Shown: piece after piece, positions 1 through 10,311 of the stretch
How the letters are laid out: each line of letters starts with the position of its first letter
Position numbering within the stretch: the first letter of the stretch is position 1
DNA from: Diphasiastrum complanatum
Taxonomy: Eukaryota > Streptophyta > Lycopodiopsida > Lycopodiales > Lycopodiaceae
Reading direction: 5' to 3'
Assembly (NCBI GenBank): GCA_029204225.1
Contig: CM055104.1
Coordinates: 25,621,285 to 25,685,284 of the forward strand
Length of the DNA stretch: 64,000 nt
Program-made: the position numbers and the translations under genes
Notes under the pieces: model-generated
What the model was told of the DNA's origin: nothing
Databases searched by the model: none
Seen by the model: the letters and a program-made list of their open reading frames with translations, nothing else

Positions 1-60
1 AGAGAGAGAGAGAGGAGGAGGGGGATGGCGATGCGATGGCGATGCGATGGCGATGAAAAG
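1..60. repeat. AG run and GATGGCGATGC short tandem repeat
   Basis: The window opens in an AG dinucleotide run (about 1-15). A purine-rich link follows, then about three copies of an 11-base unit, GATGGCGATGC, up to about 55. Bases 61-372 and 665-1113 show no recognisable gene or element. Confidence 0.8.
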
Positions 61-372
61 AGAAAGAAAGATATTTGCTCTCGTTCTACGGCGATGGACG
101 AGCAGAGGAGAGGAGCGATGAACGATTCTCTTATTATTAGACAAAATTAGACTGTAGCACTAAAGTTTAACGCGCGCGTGTGGATGTTGGCCACGTGTAT
201 ACAAAAGTAGAATGCTAGATCTTTATGAAACGTGGTGCGATCTGAATGGTGTTTGAAATCAATCATGCACGGTGTGGGCCAGGCCCAAAATTACATAGAG
301 TGTGGCCGAGGGGCGGTGCATTTGCAAGATACGCTCCTATATCACTATTTTTATAGCATTTATCATGCCATT

Positions 373-664
373 TCCTAATTCTCTCTCTCACCTAACTAAC
401 AAAGTATAGTTAAGTGAGCTCATTTTGCCCACTAATTCTACAACCGACAAGACATGATACTCTCGCAAGACTAGTATGAGTCTGGAGTCGGCAAACTCCA
501 ACCAATTTTATTACATAGTTGCATTTCGATCCTAATTCTCTCTCAACTAACTAACAAGGTATAGTTGAGTGAGCTCATTTTGCCCACGAATTCGACAAGC
601 GACAAGACTTGTATGATACTCTCACAAGACTAGTATGATGCTTGGTATGGAATCGGCAAAATAC
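373..664. repeat. Diverged tandem duplication, period about 158 bp
   Basis: Two copies lie head to tail, at about 373-512 and 531-664. Both contain CCTAATTCTCTCTC, an ACTAACAA-GTATAGTT block, GAGCTCATTTTGCCCAC, a GACAAGAC block and CTAGTATGA. The copies differ by substitutions and small indels, so the duplication is old. No coding content is seen. Confidence 0.75.
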
Positions 665-1113
665 CATTAGGGGATATTAGAACTCAAAATGGGCCCTTTG
701 TCAAGATGCTGTTTTTGACTTCGCACGCTTTCAACGCTTATGTGTCCCAATGAATGGTGTCTATCTGTGACGAACTGTAACAGTGGTTGACGGACGGAAA
801 TTGTATTTAACTTTCCTGGCCAAATTTTCGTGATTTTCAAATTTCCCGCCGGGCAGAACAAACAATTGTGATTGGACCACAGTTACTGCCCGAATACTCT
901 TATGCTGCCCGTCATTGTTCACTCGAGGTTGATTTGACGTCAATAGTCATAAACTGTGGTTAACTAATCCTTGTAGTTAAGGAACTTCTTGTCATTCATA
1001 GGTACACCTCTCATTTTCTTCATTCTATCTCTCATTTTCTTGTCATTCTTAGGTTTACCTCACAATCTCTACATTTTCTTCGATCTCAGCTTGCGTACTC
1101 GTATTTTCGACTA

Positions 1114-1834
1114 ATGGCTACACATAATCGGAGACCAAGAGGAACCATTGATGCAATCAATATTTGCAATGAAAAAAATGTAGAAGATCAATGGATACCA
1201 AGAATATATCAAAAATATCAATGGATCTTGATGCATCCCTCTACAAAAGGCTCATTCCGAAAAAGAAAAAGATCGGATAACATATATAGAAGCACTTGGA
1301 AAGGCAGGATAATGGATTTTAAAGTATCACCTGCCGGTCAATCTATCACAAAAGTTTTAGTTCAGCATGCTTATCTTTACAATGAGCTCAACATTCATGA
1401 TCTGAATCCAAATGATAGAAGGAAATGCAATTGTAAGTTTTCATATTCAATTTTTTTAAATTATATTTTTCTTGAGATAAGTTTTGTTGGTTTTGCATAT
1501 TTGTATCCATCAAATTTCTTTGAATGGCAATCAGTTCAATCGATTGCAGGAATAATCGATGTCATACATTCGGATATCAGTATTTTACAATATAAAGATC
1601 GTTCTCCAAAATCACTTTTAGAGTCAGGAGTTTTTTTTTTATGATCACACCTATTTTTCTGATAAAAATGGTTTAGTTGGTAGATTAGAGCCATATCCTC
1701 TACCAGATTTTTCGAGTGAGGAATGGATTTCTCCTGATGCAGCAATTTCAGAAAGTTTTCGATCTAGGCTATATATTGATATTCAGAGTATATTAAAATG
1801 TAGCACTGGATCAAAGAATAATAGATTAAGTTAG
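1114..1834 (+). pseudogene. Unrecognised ORF with a frame change at a poly-T tract
   Basis: An ATG at 1114 opens 176 codons to a TGA at 1642-1644. The stop directly follows a T tract (about 1631-1640). In a different frame, reading continues from that tract for about 65 more codons with no stop to TAG at 1832-1834, and the amino-acid use looks ordinary (for example SSEEWISPDAA). This suggests one coding unit broken by a length change in the T run. The N-terminal third is basic (SFRKRKRSDN). A possible GTAAGT donor near 1433 and a TTGCAG acceptor near 1547 leave open that a short intron is present. No family is recognised. It abuts a copia remnant that starts by about 1855, so it may be host DNA cut off by that element or part of an element. 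Confidence 0.35.
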
Positions 1835-1854
1835 TATCTACCTTTTACTTCATC

Positions 1855-3075
1855 CTTCCAATCAAGACGTAATCTATTTTGTAAGTACTGTAAGAGGACT
1901 GGTCACCTTATCAAGGATTGCAGAACACTGCAATACGACAATGAAAGGAAGCAACAGTTCCAACAACAAGCAAATGCTGCTCCTACCAGTCACTCGATCC
2001 AGCAATAGGAGGAAGATGAGGTTGTCTTCTTGACCAAAGTCGAAGAACAACAGGATATCAATTCCTGGTATTTGGACTCAAGTGTATCACAGCACATGAC
2101 TCACCGTCGACACTGGTTCCATGACTACAAGTCATACACCCATCCTGCAGTTGTGCAACTTGGAGACAACTCAACTCATACTATTGAGGGTGTAGGAACA
2201 GTCAAAGTTGAATTCCAGAAAGGTGATGTAATGTTTTTTTGTCCAATGTTCTTCACATTCCAAATCTGACCAAAAACTTGTTCTCAATTAGCAGAATCAC
2301 ATATTCGAGTCAGAGGGTTGAATTCAATAGACATGGTTGCACTATTTTTGACGAATCTAGGAGTTGTACAAAATCAGTCACCCTATTCTACAAGTAGTCA
2401 AGCTCTTTCTACTTCAACTTCTGAATCAACTGAGATGCTTTGGCATTCCAAATTAGGCAATTTAAATTCCAATTGCATTCAGCAAATGTCGAAACAAAAT
2501 TTAGTACAAGATCTACTCTTCATTAGCAAATCAAATTCTTCATGTGAAAGCTGTATTTCCAGCAAGCATGCTAGAACTCCAGTCAATTTCGATACAGTTC
2601 GCTCTCCTAAAGTTTCTTTAGATCTTGTACACATGGACATTTGTGGTTCTATGTAGACTATTTCCACATGGGGAGATGTCTATTTGTTGACTATCATTGA
2701 TGAATTCTCTCGGAGGACTGCAACATATTTCTTGAAGAACAAATCCGAGACTCTCAAGTTCTTCATGCAGTTCAAGGCATTATCAGAAAAATCGACCTAG
2801 AGAAGAATCAAAGCTCTATGCTCTGATGCAGGGCGAGTATTTATCTCCACCGAGTTCAAAGCCTTCTACAAGGCCAATCGAATACATCTACAACAATATT
2901 CAGCCAGCTACTAACCTCAGTCCAATGGTGTAGCTAAACGGAGAATCAGACACTCAACGAAAGTGCCAAGATCATGCTAGCCCATGCCTCTCTTCCAAAG
3001 AAATTCTGGGCAGAAGCTGTTACTACAACAGCCTACCTTCAAAATCGATCCATCTCAGAGGCCCATTTAGTAACA
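1855..3075 (+). mobile_element. Truncated Ty1/copia remnant: zinc knuckle, protease, integrase part
   Basis: Copia polyprotein pieces appear in order. A gag zinc knuckle CKYCKRTGHLIKDC lies at about 1880-1921. A protease region with WYLDSSVSQHMT lies at about 2066-2101, where the catalytic DSG has become DSS. The gag-pre-integrase region (LWHSKLGN, then CESCISSKHA) spans about 2437-2575. Integrase start LDLVHMDICG and partial core (DEFSRRTATYF, PQSNGVA) run to about 3060. Stops and frameshifts interrupt it (for example TAG at 2654-2656, probably an old CAG). No LTR, RT or RNase H follows. It resembles fragments at 15.7 and 39.9 kb. Confidence 0.85.
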
Positions 3076-4156
3076 ATCTGAATTTATTGAAGGATTCAAA
3101 ATGCATGCTAGCTCTATCAAAGGAGCATCATCTCAGATTTAACGATATGTTAAAAATGAAGCTCAAAGCTTTTTTAGATTTTTTATGCTCAGCCTCGGGT
3201 TTTTTGCATTTTTCACACCTTCGGAAAAAATGTGACACTGTGACCAAAATCCATTTTAAAAGCATTGTCGGGTTTTTGCATTTCTCTGCCTTCGCTTTAA
3301 AGGCACCTTCGAGATTTACATGCTTTCTCTTTTAAGGGCACCTTCGCATTTTTCGGGTTTTTCCAACAGTGGCAGATGGACGTCGCCAACTTATCATCAA
3401 GCCTAAAAACAGCTAGACCGCTAAATATCCCAAGGGTGGTTATTCACTTTGTACATATACAAATACTGGCGTAAATAGCATTCAATGCTTGTAAGATATT
3501 TTTAAAGACACTTGTAAATATATACTACTAGATGAATCAAGCAATGTAAGTGTTTTTGGCATTATAATTAGAGTTCTTCTGTAGCCAGCGTTATCATGCT
3601 CAACAAGCTAAAGTTATCACTTCAAGCCAATGTACTCACTATTGATATTAATCAGAGTGCAATTTTTGTCTCACTACTGTATTGTTCATTTGTTCAATTT
3701 TGTATGAATGATTCATCTTGAATATTGCGTTTCCGTTCCTACATGCCTACGCTCAAGCTTCTGCTGTCTGTTCCCATGTTTTACGACACCTGGACCAAGA
3801 GCTTGCGGCATCGGGTGCATTGCCGATTTTGAACGATTCATTCTTCGATCCATTTCCACCAGCAATGGCTATGGACAGGGCGGACTTGAACATATCCGGT
3901 GACACCACACCCACCGTGTCACCTCCAAGTCAGGGGCTGGTGATGGGTCTGATGATGTCATTGCTGGTGGGCGGTTCTGATGAGGGCACCCCGATTTTAC
4001 AAACAACAAGGATGAAACAGAAGGCGACACATAGATGGTCTGGAAGTAGAGCACATGAGCGAAAGAGAAAAAAATCTTTGCAAGGCAGGCTCTAGACCGA
4101 AAAGATAGAATTCTACTACTCCGTCATTGCCGTCGTTGCCATCATCACCGCCCCCA
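3076..4156. other. No recognised gene; T-rich spacer with repeated GCATTTTTC words
   Basis: Between the copia remnant and the histone-like sequence, about 3170-3360 holds repeated words such as GGGTTTTTGCATTT and CACCTTCG. A 125-codon open frame covers 3718-4095, but nothing in it is recognisable and it does not join the histone-like frame: an in-frame TAG at 4106-4108 precedes that frame. Confidence 0.5.
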
Positions 4157-4211
4157 CCGCCAACATTGCCTCCACCTCCACCTCCACCTCCACCTCCACC
4201 TCCACCTCCAG
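4157..4211. repeat. Proline-coding (CCACCT)n microsatellite
   Basis: A hexanucleotide CCACCT array (about nine units with the flanking CCGCCA units). Read on the plus strand it makes a poly-proline stretch upstream of the histone-like sequence. Whether that tract was ever translated is unknown. The opposite strand gives Gly-rich or Arg/Trp-rich open frames that are repeat artefacts. Confidence 0.85.
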
Positions 4212-4306
4212 CTTCTGCCACAGCTAGCCCAAGCAGGACCATAGAGCATGGAAGGGTTAGGTCGGCCCCTCGTGCGGCACCTTGGGCTGGAAAGGAGCTC
4301 CGCAGG

Positions 4307-4622
4307 ATGCAGCCACCACCTCCTCGACCACGTAGGAAGTGTAGAATCGTGAAGTGGCTGCAAGATATAAGGAGATATCAGAAATCTATTAAATTTCTAA
4401 TACCTAGGGCCCCATTCGTGAGGCTTGTCAAAGAAATAATTGATGAATTTTCCTTGGGAAACAGGGTTACGGCAGATGTTGTGTCGACGATACAAGAGTC
4501 TACAGAAATGTACCTACCACAACTTTTTGAAGACTCATTTTTGTGTGCAGTACACGGAAAGAGTCACAATACTCCCGAAGGATCTCCACCTTGCTAGAAG
4601 GCTAAGGAGAGAGCGTAACTGA
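4307..4622 (+). pseudogene. Intronless histone H3 relative, CENH3-like, with a C-terminal frameshift
   Basis: From an in-frame ATG at 4307 the reading runs PPPPRPRRKC, then a histone H3 fold. An alpha-N region (WLQDIRRYQKS) is followed by FLIPRAPFVRLVKEI, an alpha-2 segment (VVSTIQESTEMYL) and LFEDSFLCAVH. After CAVH (about 4555) the frame shifts by a 2-base loss or 1-base gain. The next frame then gives RVTILPKDLHLARRLRRERN and ends at TGA 4620-4622, which matches the H3 C-terminus. The LIP-APFVRLV motif resembles plant centromeric H3 (CENH3) more than canonical H3, which has LIRKLPFQRLV. Loop 1 is as short as in canonical H3, and the canonical ARTKQ tail is absent. Plant H3 variants of this kind normally have introns, so a processed retrocopy is inferred. 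There is no clear poly-A tail, and a gypsy element sits 26 bp downstream. Confidence 0.75.
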
Positions 4623-4642
4623 AAATATGATGTACTGAAGAT

Positions 4643-4647
4643 TTTAT
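4643..4647. other. Target site duplication TTTAT (left)
   Basis: TTTAT immediately precedes the left LTR and is repeated at 14970-14974 after the right LTR. Confidence 0.9.
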
Positions 4648-5496
4648 TGTTGGAAGTATTTCTAGTTAGGGCGATGGCTAGGTCTACTCATGGATGTAGT
4701 ATAGGGATGTAGAGGATCGTCCACTTCCTAAGATCTACAAGCTTCCTAACAAAATAAGAACATAAACAAAATGGAGCATAAGGTTTTCCAACTAGTGCTC
4801 GGAAATAAATGATATGGCTAAGGCAGTACCCAACTAGCCACTTACTTAAAAACACAAAGTCTTGCTAAGGCTTCCCAACTAGCAAGAAGACTAATCTAAA
4901 TCCTACTTAACACCCAAAAGGGATTTGGAAATAAGATTGCGGCTAATACTCAGCATAAAACAAATAAAATGTATGCCACAATAAATCCAATGAAAGGAGG
5001 CAAGAGGAGGCCCGAGCACCTTCCCTCAAGCTATGCACCTTCCAATGGGAACACAGAGAAATGGAATGATAATCTCAAAGAGAGAGCAATTTAGCATAAT
5101 CTCAAAGTGTTGTTTACAAGAAAAATGCCTCTCTTCTTATCGCAAGAAGGGCCTTCCATAAGTATCCACTAACTTATGGGATTAATTTAAAACTAGCCAT
5201 TCTAAGGCCTCTAAAACTTCTAACTTAGAACTTCAAACTTTAAAAAGTTTCTAACTTGGGACTTAAGATAACTTAAGATCACTTAGAATATTTCTAAGCT
5301 TAAGCTTCTTAAGTCTAAGTTCTAATCCTAAGTTTAAGTTATTTTATTATTTTAAGCTTCTACCCGTGGACTTACAAAACACATGTCGTAGTAGAAGTTT
5401 ATTGGCCAATACTCGTACGTGGGCTTACAAGACACATGCCACGGAGTTTTATTTCTTTTTTTTAATATTTTCATTGTGTTTGCACAGTTGCTAACA
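4648..5496 (-). repeat. 3' LTR of the gypsy element (849 bp)
   Basis: On the plus strand it starts TGTTGGAAGT and ends GCTAACA, so on the coding strand it has TGTTAGC...CCAACA ends. It holds a block of about 75 bp (around 4955-5030) missing from the partner LTR. Confidence 0.92.
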
Positions 5497-5512
5497 TTAT
5501 CCCCCTCCTTAT
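5497..5512 (-). other. Polypurine tract of the gypsy element
   Basis: On the minus strand AAGGAGGGGGATAA lies directly upstream of the TGTTAGC start of the 3' LTR, the expected position for the plus-strand primer. It fixes the element's orientation. Confidence 0.8.
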
Positions 5513-5559
5513 TGGATTGGTGGTCCCACACCAATCGAAGCTTTTTCGTCCTAGATCTT

Positions 5560-7700
5560 TTGAGCTTCTTGGAGGCGAGACTGTTGTTGGTGGGTTTGAT
5601 AGATTTTGTTGCCGATACCCTCCATCATCTGCTAGTGTAATTTATTAAGGAGAGGCAGTTGCTTGTAATAATGGAACATGCCTTGCAGGAATCCATGGAC
5701 TTTCCAGAGTTCGATCATGTCGACATGAAGTGCCGAAGGAGGGCTACCCGGTGATAAAGCCACGCAATGTTGATATGATTGTCTTCAGTCTGCAAGGGCT
5801 TGTTGATATCTATGGTAATTGGTGGGAGCCCAATATCCCAATATCTATGGTAATTGGTGGGAGCCCCCTATCCCAATATCCTTTGAGTTCTGCCAAACAT
5901 GCTACCATGTCACAATTGTCTGCAAAATATCGTATGTCGCGATCCGGGTTGCCATGGTGCCTTAGGTAAAATACACGGCAATTGGTAATCATATCATCTG
6001 CTGGGTTGCCCGTGTTTACACCTGTGAGCTTGGGCCAGGTGCTTCGAGATACCATTCCATGGATGTTTTTCTTTGTAAAAATAGCTGATGGTGCCAAGCA
6101 AGTTGTGGGTCCAGGAGCTTTATTGCTTCCTTGTGAGTTTTGCAGTGGTCGAGGTTCAGCAAAATGTAACCGCCTCGCTCCTTGGGTGGATATTTTTTGG
6201 TGAACTCTTGGGAGATGAGTTGCTCCTTTTGCTCGATGCATTTGGAGAGATCCAGTGCCTTATTGTTGGTGCTTTAGGGGATAGAGGAGGTGAAGGTTAG
6301 ATGCAGCAATGTGTTGGGATTCTAGAGAGAAGTTGAGTGGAAAAGGAAAGTTAGTTTGGTCGATGGGGTTAGAAGCGGTAGAAGTGAAATGGTGTTGGGA
6401 GGAAGTACCGCCAGTGCCCTGAGGATTGGTTGGTGTTTGAGATGTTGGCACTTGAGTCAGTCCTTGAAACGACGAGCCTTGATTGGTTGGTAAAGGCTGT
6501 TGAAATCCTTCCCCATCGCCACCATCTGTTCCATCATAATGAGGCCCGGAGTCTTAAAACTGAGCATGCTCTACATGGACAAAAGGTGTCTTCAATCTTT
6601 CCTCCAAGGTGGCGATATGTTGGTTGAGGGCTTCGACGAAAGCAGTATATGATCGTTTCATTTTGGAGTGTTGCTCCGTCGTGGCTTTTAACTTTTGTGC
6701 CAACTTTTGATACACCACCATTGGAATTTAAGTTCTCTCGAGAATAGCTGGTGGTGCAAAATCATTGAAATCTACCATTTCCAACTGTTCCTTCATAGCG
6801 AAACGTGCTACTTGTGCATCTGCTAAGGCCTCATCCCATTCTATTGTAAGATTGTCACTAGCAGTTTGCAGGTTAGAGACCTTCAGCTAGAGTTGGCTCC
6901 ATATGGGTAAGCATTTGTTGTTGTTGCTGATTATAGGCAGTGAGATTTTGAATCTATTGTTAATGTTGCTTGCATTCTGCCTCCAACTTTTCCTTTTCCT
7001 TCTAGAGATCTGCCATGCATCGTCGAACTGCCTCATGGTGTATTGATCGCCTAAGGTGCCGAATAGGGTGTATAGGAGCTCATTCACCAACCAAACCACT
7101 TTTTGGGCTATTACGGGTAATTTCTCCCAAGGGCCAATGTTAGGGAGTGTGCGTGTATAATTAGGATATGGCATGGGATTGAATGGAAGAAAATCTGGAA
7201 TGGGAGGAGATGTTGGGGTGTGAGAAAATGCAGGGGGAGATGATTGTGGGATGATAGAAGGTGATTGTGGTATGATAGGAGGTGAATGTGGTGGTGACTG
7301 AATGCGTGTCAGAGAGGTGGATTAGTGGTGATGTTGGTGGATGTGGTTTGTGTTAGTAGCCCGTGTTAAGTGTGAATGAGGGGGTGGATGTGATAGTAAG
7401 TGGGGGAGGTAATGGTGGAAGTATGGTAATGTTAGTTGAAGAGGTGACTTGAATTGCTAAAGTTACCTGAGTTGGTTGTACCCTTCCAAATGAACCTGAG
7501 CAAGAAGCTCCTGCATCCACAAAGCTACCTGCTGCTGCGACTGCTTGTCTTCTTTGTTGGGCCTGTTGGAGTAGGGCCTCATGCTGCGCGAGAACGTCCT
7601 TTGGGACTTGAGAGGATTTCAAGCTCCCTCCGGATTCAGCATATTCTGTCCCTATATCACTAGATAAGATATCAGGGGAAATGGTGTCGTCGATGCTCAC
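5560..7700 (-). pseudogene. Gypsy 3' region: decayed coding-like segments of unknown function
   Basis: Between the extra ORF and the PPT the minus strand keeps several open stretches: 7353-7700, 6887-7174 and 5810-6241. Their composition is coding-like rather than random. One segment is Gln/Ala-rich (QHEALLQQAQQRRQAVAAA), and a Pro/Thr/Ser-rich stretch follows. Another contains GNPADDMITNC and LKGYWDRGLP. No domain is recognised. They may be the C-terminal part of the extra ORF product. A short 36-bp direct duplication (about 5808-5880) lies inside. Confidence 0.4.
5808..5880. repeat. Short tandem duplication, about 36 bp
   Basis: ATCTATGGTAATTGGTGGGA with its flank occurs twice in a row, ending in CCCAATATC each time. 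It lies in the 3' part of the gypsy element. Confidence 0.8.
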
Positions 7701-8350
7701 TGCCTTATCCTTCTGCTTCTTCGTGGGAGGTGCAGGTGAGACAGGTTTTGCTTATACCTGTGGGTGGCCCTCTTCTTTGTGCTAGGATAGACTTCCTCTA
7801 GCTCTTTCAGTACGGTGGCCTTTCGTCGTTGTCCCAGATGTTGTGTGAAGAACATGTACAAGAGATAGCCATACTTGGTAGGGGATTTCTTGGCTTTCAG
7901 AGCCACACATAACTTGTCGGCAACTTTCTCTGCCCAATTGTAATTGTTGGTTGGATCATCCATGGCCATAGTTAATGAAAAGAGATCGCTTGGTGGGATG
8001 CGATCCATCTTGATGATGTGTACCGCCACCATGTGCACGAGAATTTTTGCAAATGCCCGAAGCTTACAATCCTTGATCAGCTTGATGAAGATGTCGTCAT
8101 TCGTCTGTGCAATGGTTTTGCCATCTTCTTGCAGGAACTTCATGAAATATTTGCAATCATAGCTAGTTCCTCTGCCATGAATCATCTCAGCCCAATTTGG
8201 AAATCTGATGCGCTGTAAGCCTTCTGGAGAGATGTTGATTATAATATAACTGCCATCCTTGGAAGTGAGTTTGAAGGAATGGAACTCATCGGAATATGTG
8301 GAATAGACCTTTCGGACTAGACTCTCACTCTGCTGATCAGTGAAATGGCT
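7697..8350 (-). CDS. Extra ORF of the gypsy element, unknown function
   Basis: A minus-strand frame stays open for 250 codons (8449 down to 7697). The first 33 or so codons overlap the integrase stub in another frame and are probably a shadow, so the meaningful part starts near 8350. It includes FPNWAEMIHGRG, DDIFIKLIKDC, AKILVHMVAVHIIKMDRI and NWAEKVADKLCVALKAKK, and ends in a basic Arg-rich tail (PRRSRRIRQ). The helical pattern in its middle is loosely reminiscent of the plant transposon-associated domain found in extra ORFs of some Athila/Tat-like gypsy elements. That is an impression only, not an alignment. It sits directly after the zinc-binding stub of integrase, where the catalytic core should be. 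It is the longest intact frame in the element. Confidence 0.5.
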   Translation of the reverse strand, partial: SHFTDQQSESLVRKVYSTYSDEFHSFKLTSKDGSYIIINISPEGLQRIRFPNWAEMIHGRGTSYDCKYFMKFLQEDGKTIAQTNDDIFIKLIKDCKLRAFAKILVHMVAVHIIKMDRIPPSDLFSLTMAMDDPTNNYNWAEKVADKLCVALKAKKSPTKYGYLLYMFFTQHLGQRRKATVLKELEEVYPSTKKRATHRYKQNLSHLHLPRRSRRIRQ

Positions 8351-8354
8351 GAGA

Positions 8355-8546
8355 TCAAGAAGAGAAATGACGTGCTCCAACACCTTCATGAGTGAGGGAG
8401 ATAACAGAGGGTATTTCACCTTCATTAAGACAATGTCGGATAATTCCATCTAACCCTTGCATGTAAAGTTGGCCTGCAATTAATGTATAAGGTTTGGTTT
8501 TGAGGACAAACGCACGTTGTTTGGGTTTAGATAAGGATGGATCCAT
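8355..8546 (-). pseudogene. Gypsy integrase N-terminal (zinc-binding) stub
   Basis: The minus strand reads LIAGQLYMQGLDGIIRHC, then EIPSVISLTHEG and RHFS. These match the region before and at the start of the H2C2 zinc-binding module of Ty3 integrase. The cysteine pair and the DDE core do not follow; the sequence passes straight into the extra ORF. An internal deletion has removed the rest. Confidence 0.7.
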
Positions 8547-8639
8547 CTACCCTGAAGTTAAATATTCTGTGATTTCCTTGGCCCAAACGGGTGCAGAGTC
8601 AACTTGAAATAAGATGGCATCGGATAAATTATCATTGAC

Positions 8640-9075
8640 ACCTTGATCTGGAGTTGGTAGGTTAGTGATTCGAGATAGATGGTCTACTAAAAAATGTTGA
8701 ACTCCCTTTTGAACCATGATCCTAAACTCAAATTCACGTAGTAATAGAATCCATCGAGTAATACGATCGGTTGTGCAAGTCTTGATGAGATATAGGAGTC
8801 TATGATGATCGGTGAAGAAGGCAAAACTTTTTTCAGAAGATAATGGCGAAACTTCTGAACTGCATATACCATTGCCAAAGCTTCACGCTTGGTAGTGGTA
8901 TAGTTGACTTCAGCAGGCATCAATTGTCTACTGAGAATCGGATTGGATAATCTTTTTTTAATTCTCCCGGTTGGGTGAGCACTGCTCCAATGGCATACTT
9001 GGATGCATCGGTATGCACATGGAATTCTTTGGAATAATCAGGAGCTCAGAGGATAGGTGCATTGGTAAGGGCTTC
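8640..9075 (-). pseudogene. Gypsy RNase H domain, decayed
   Basis: Reading down the minus strand, EFHVHTDASKYAIGAVLTQP (about 9000-9060) is followed after a stop by VNYTTTKREALAMVYAVQKF and RHYLL (about 8830-8920). These are hallmark Ty3 RNase H segments. The region downstream of RHYLL is frameshifted (remains of the catalytic Asp segment and the ITRWILLL-type tail). Confidence 0.85.
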
Positions 9076-9283
9076 TTTTCGTTGAAGGAATGTGACTCGT
9101 TGTTCATCAGTCCATTTGGAAACAACAACTACTTTATAGATTAATCGTGCTTTATTGGCGAAGTCAAGAATAAAGCATCGATAGTGCATGAGAGAGCTAT
9201 TCATGATTGAAAATATGTCAATGGCCATGTCACAGTTCCTTTTTCGAGAGCGACTAACTCGGTGATTTTGCATGGTGAAGGTA

Positions 9284-9429
9284 TGGATTTTATCAGCCTA
9301 GTAGGTCCTTTGAGTTGATAAATCAAGAGCATAAGTGTGGCTGACTTAGTGGTTGACTAGTGGATTTTATCAGCCTAGTAGGTCCTTTGAGTTGATAAAT
9401 CAAGAGCATAAGTGTGGCTGACTTAGTGG
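9284..9429. repeat. Tandem duplication of 69 bp within the pol region
   Basis: TGGATTTTATCAGCCTAGTA and the following bases through GACTTAGTGG occur at 9284-9352 and again at 9361-9429 with no visible difference, separated by 8 bases. The copy disrupts the RT/RNase H connection and must be younger than the element. Confidence 0.9.
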
Positions 9430-10311
9430 CCTAGGAAAAAATACACTTCGCGGATGGTGCATGGTTCGAGCAAATTTTGAATGATCAGGATATTGTCCCG
9501 GTCAGTTGCGATGCCATTTTTTGAAATGATATGTCCTAACACAATACCATGTGTTACTGGCCAGATCTGGCATCTTTCAGGGTTCAAGGAGATGCCTAAG
9601 CGCTGACATTGGATACAAATTTTCTCAAGCATAGATAGATGACATGTTTCTTCTGTCCAAGTAAACCTCTAGGGTATCTCCCATCTGCTGAGAAAATGCA
9701 ACTTGCATAACATGTTGGAAAGTGCTAGGAGCATTGCAAAGACCAAAAGGCATGACTTTCCAACAGAAGGTTTTTCATTCTATGGCAAAAGCGGATTTAT
9801 GTTGATCTTCTTCAACAATTTGAATCATATTGTATCCGCTAAAGCCATCTAAGAAGGAGTAGGCCTCATCTCTTGCTAGATTTTCTAAGATGGATTCTCT
9901 GAAAGGTAATGGAAAATGATCTTGTTCTGTCACGGCATTAAGTTTTTTATAATCGAAACAGATGCGGAGTTTTTCATTTTTCTTAGGAACGATGACGATT
10001 GGGGATACCTACTCAATATTTTCGATTTCATAGATGAATCCTGCATCTAACAAGTGTTGTAATTCTTCTTTGATTTTGGCCTTGTAAATCGGATTACATC
10101 TGTAAGGACGACTAGCAGTTGGTCTCGCACCCGGTTCAAGGGAAATACGATGCACAACTACTTGGGGTGATACTCCTTTCATGTCTTTACAGGACCAAGC
10201 AAAGACGTGTCGATATTTGCGCACAAGCTTTTCAAGCCTTCTGCGTTGTTCCCGATTGAGATGAGCTCCAACGTGGACAATGTATTCGTTACTTTCATTG
10301 GGCTCATTCAA
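9423..10311 (-). pseudogene. Gypsy reverse transcriptase, decayed, active-site region deleted
   Basis: The first RT block is intact at 10009-10311 (VHRISLEPGARPTASRPYR, LLDAGFIYEIE). A TAG at 10009-10011 replaces the Trp expected before VSPIVIVPKK. The frame continues with LRICFDYKKLNAV, SFLDGFSGYNMI and MPFGLCNAPSTFQ, with a TGA at about 9775-9777 in place of Trp. At the catalytic box the reading is VYLD followed directly by a shortened stretch and HLSMLEKI, so the second Asp and roughly ten residues are lost. The thumb segment ERCQIWPVTHGIVLGHIIS remains at 9423-9632. The product could not polymerise DNA. Confidence 0.9.

Noticed and set aside
3997-4363. Gly-rich and Arg/Trp-rich minus-strand frames
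   Set aside because: They are produced by the complement of the CCACCT hexanucleotide repeat; no domain is present.
5810-6241. 143-codon minus-strand frame as an independent gene
   Set aside because: It lies within the gypsy element between the extra ORF and PPT, and is better treated as decayed element sequence.
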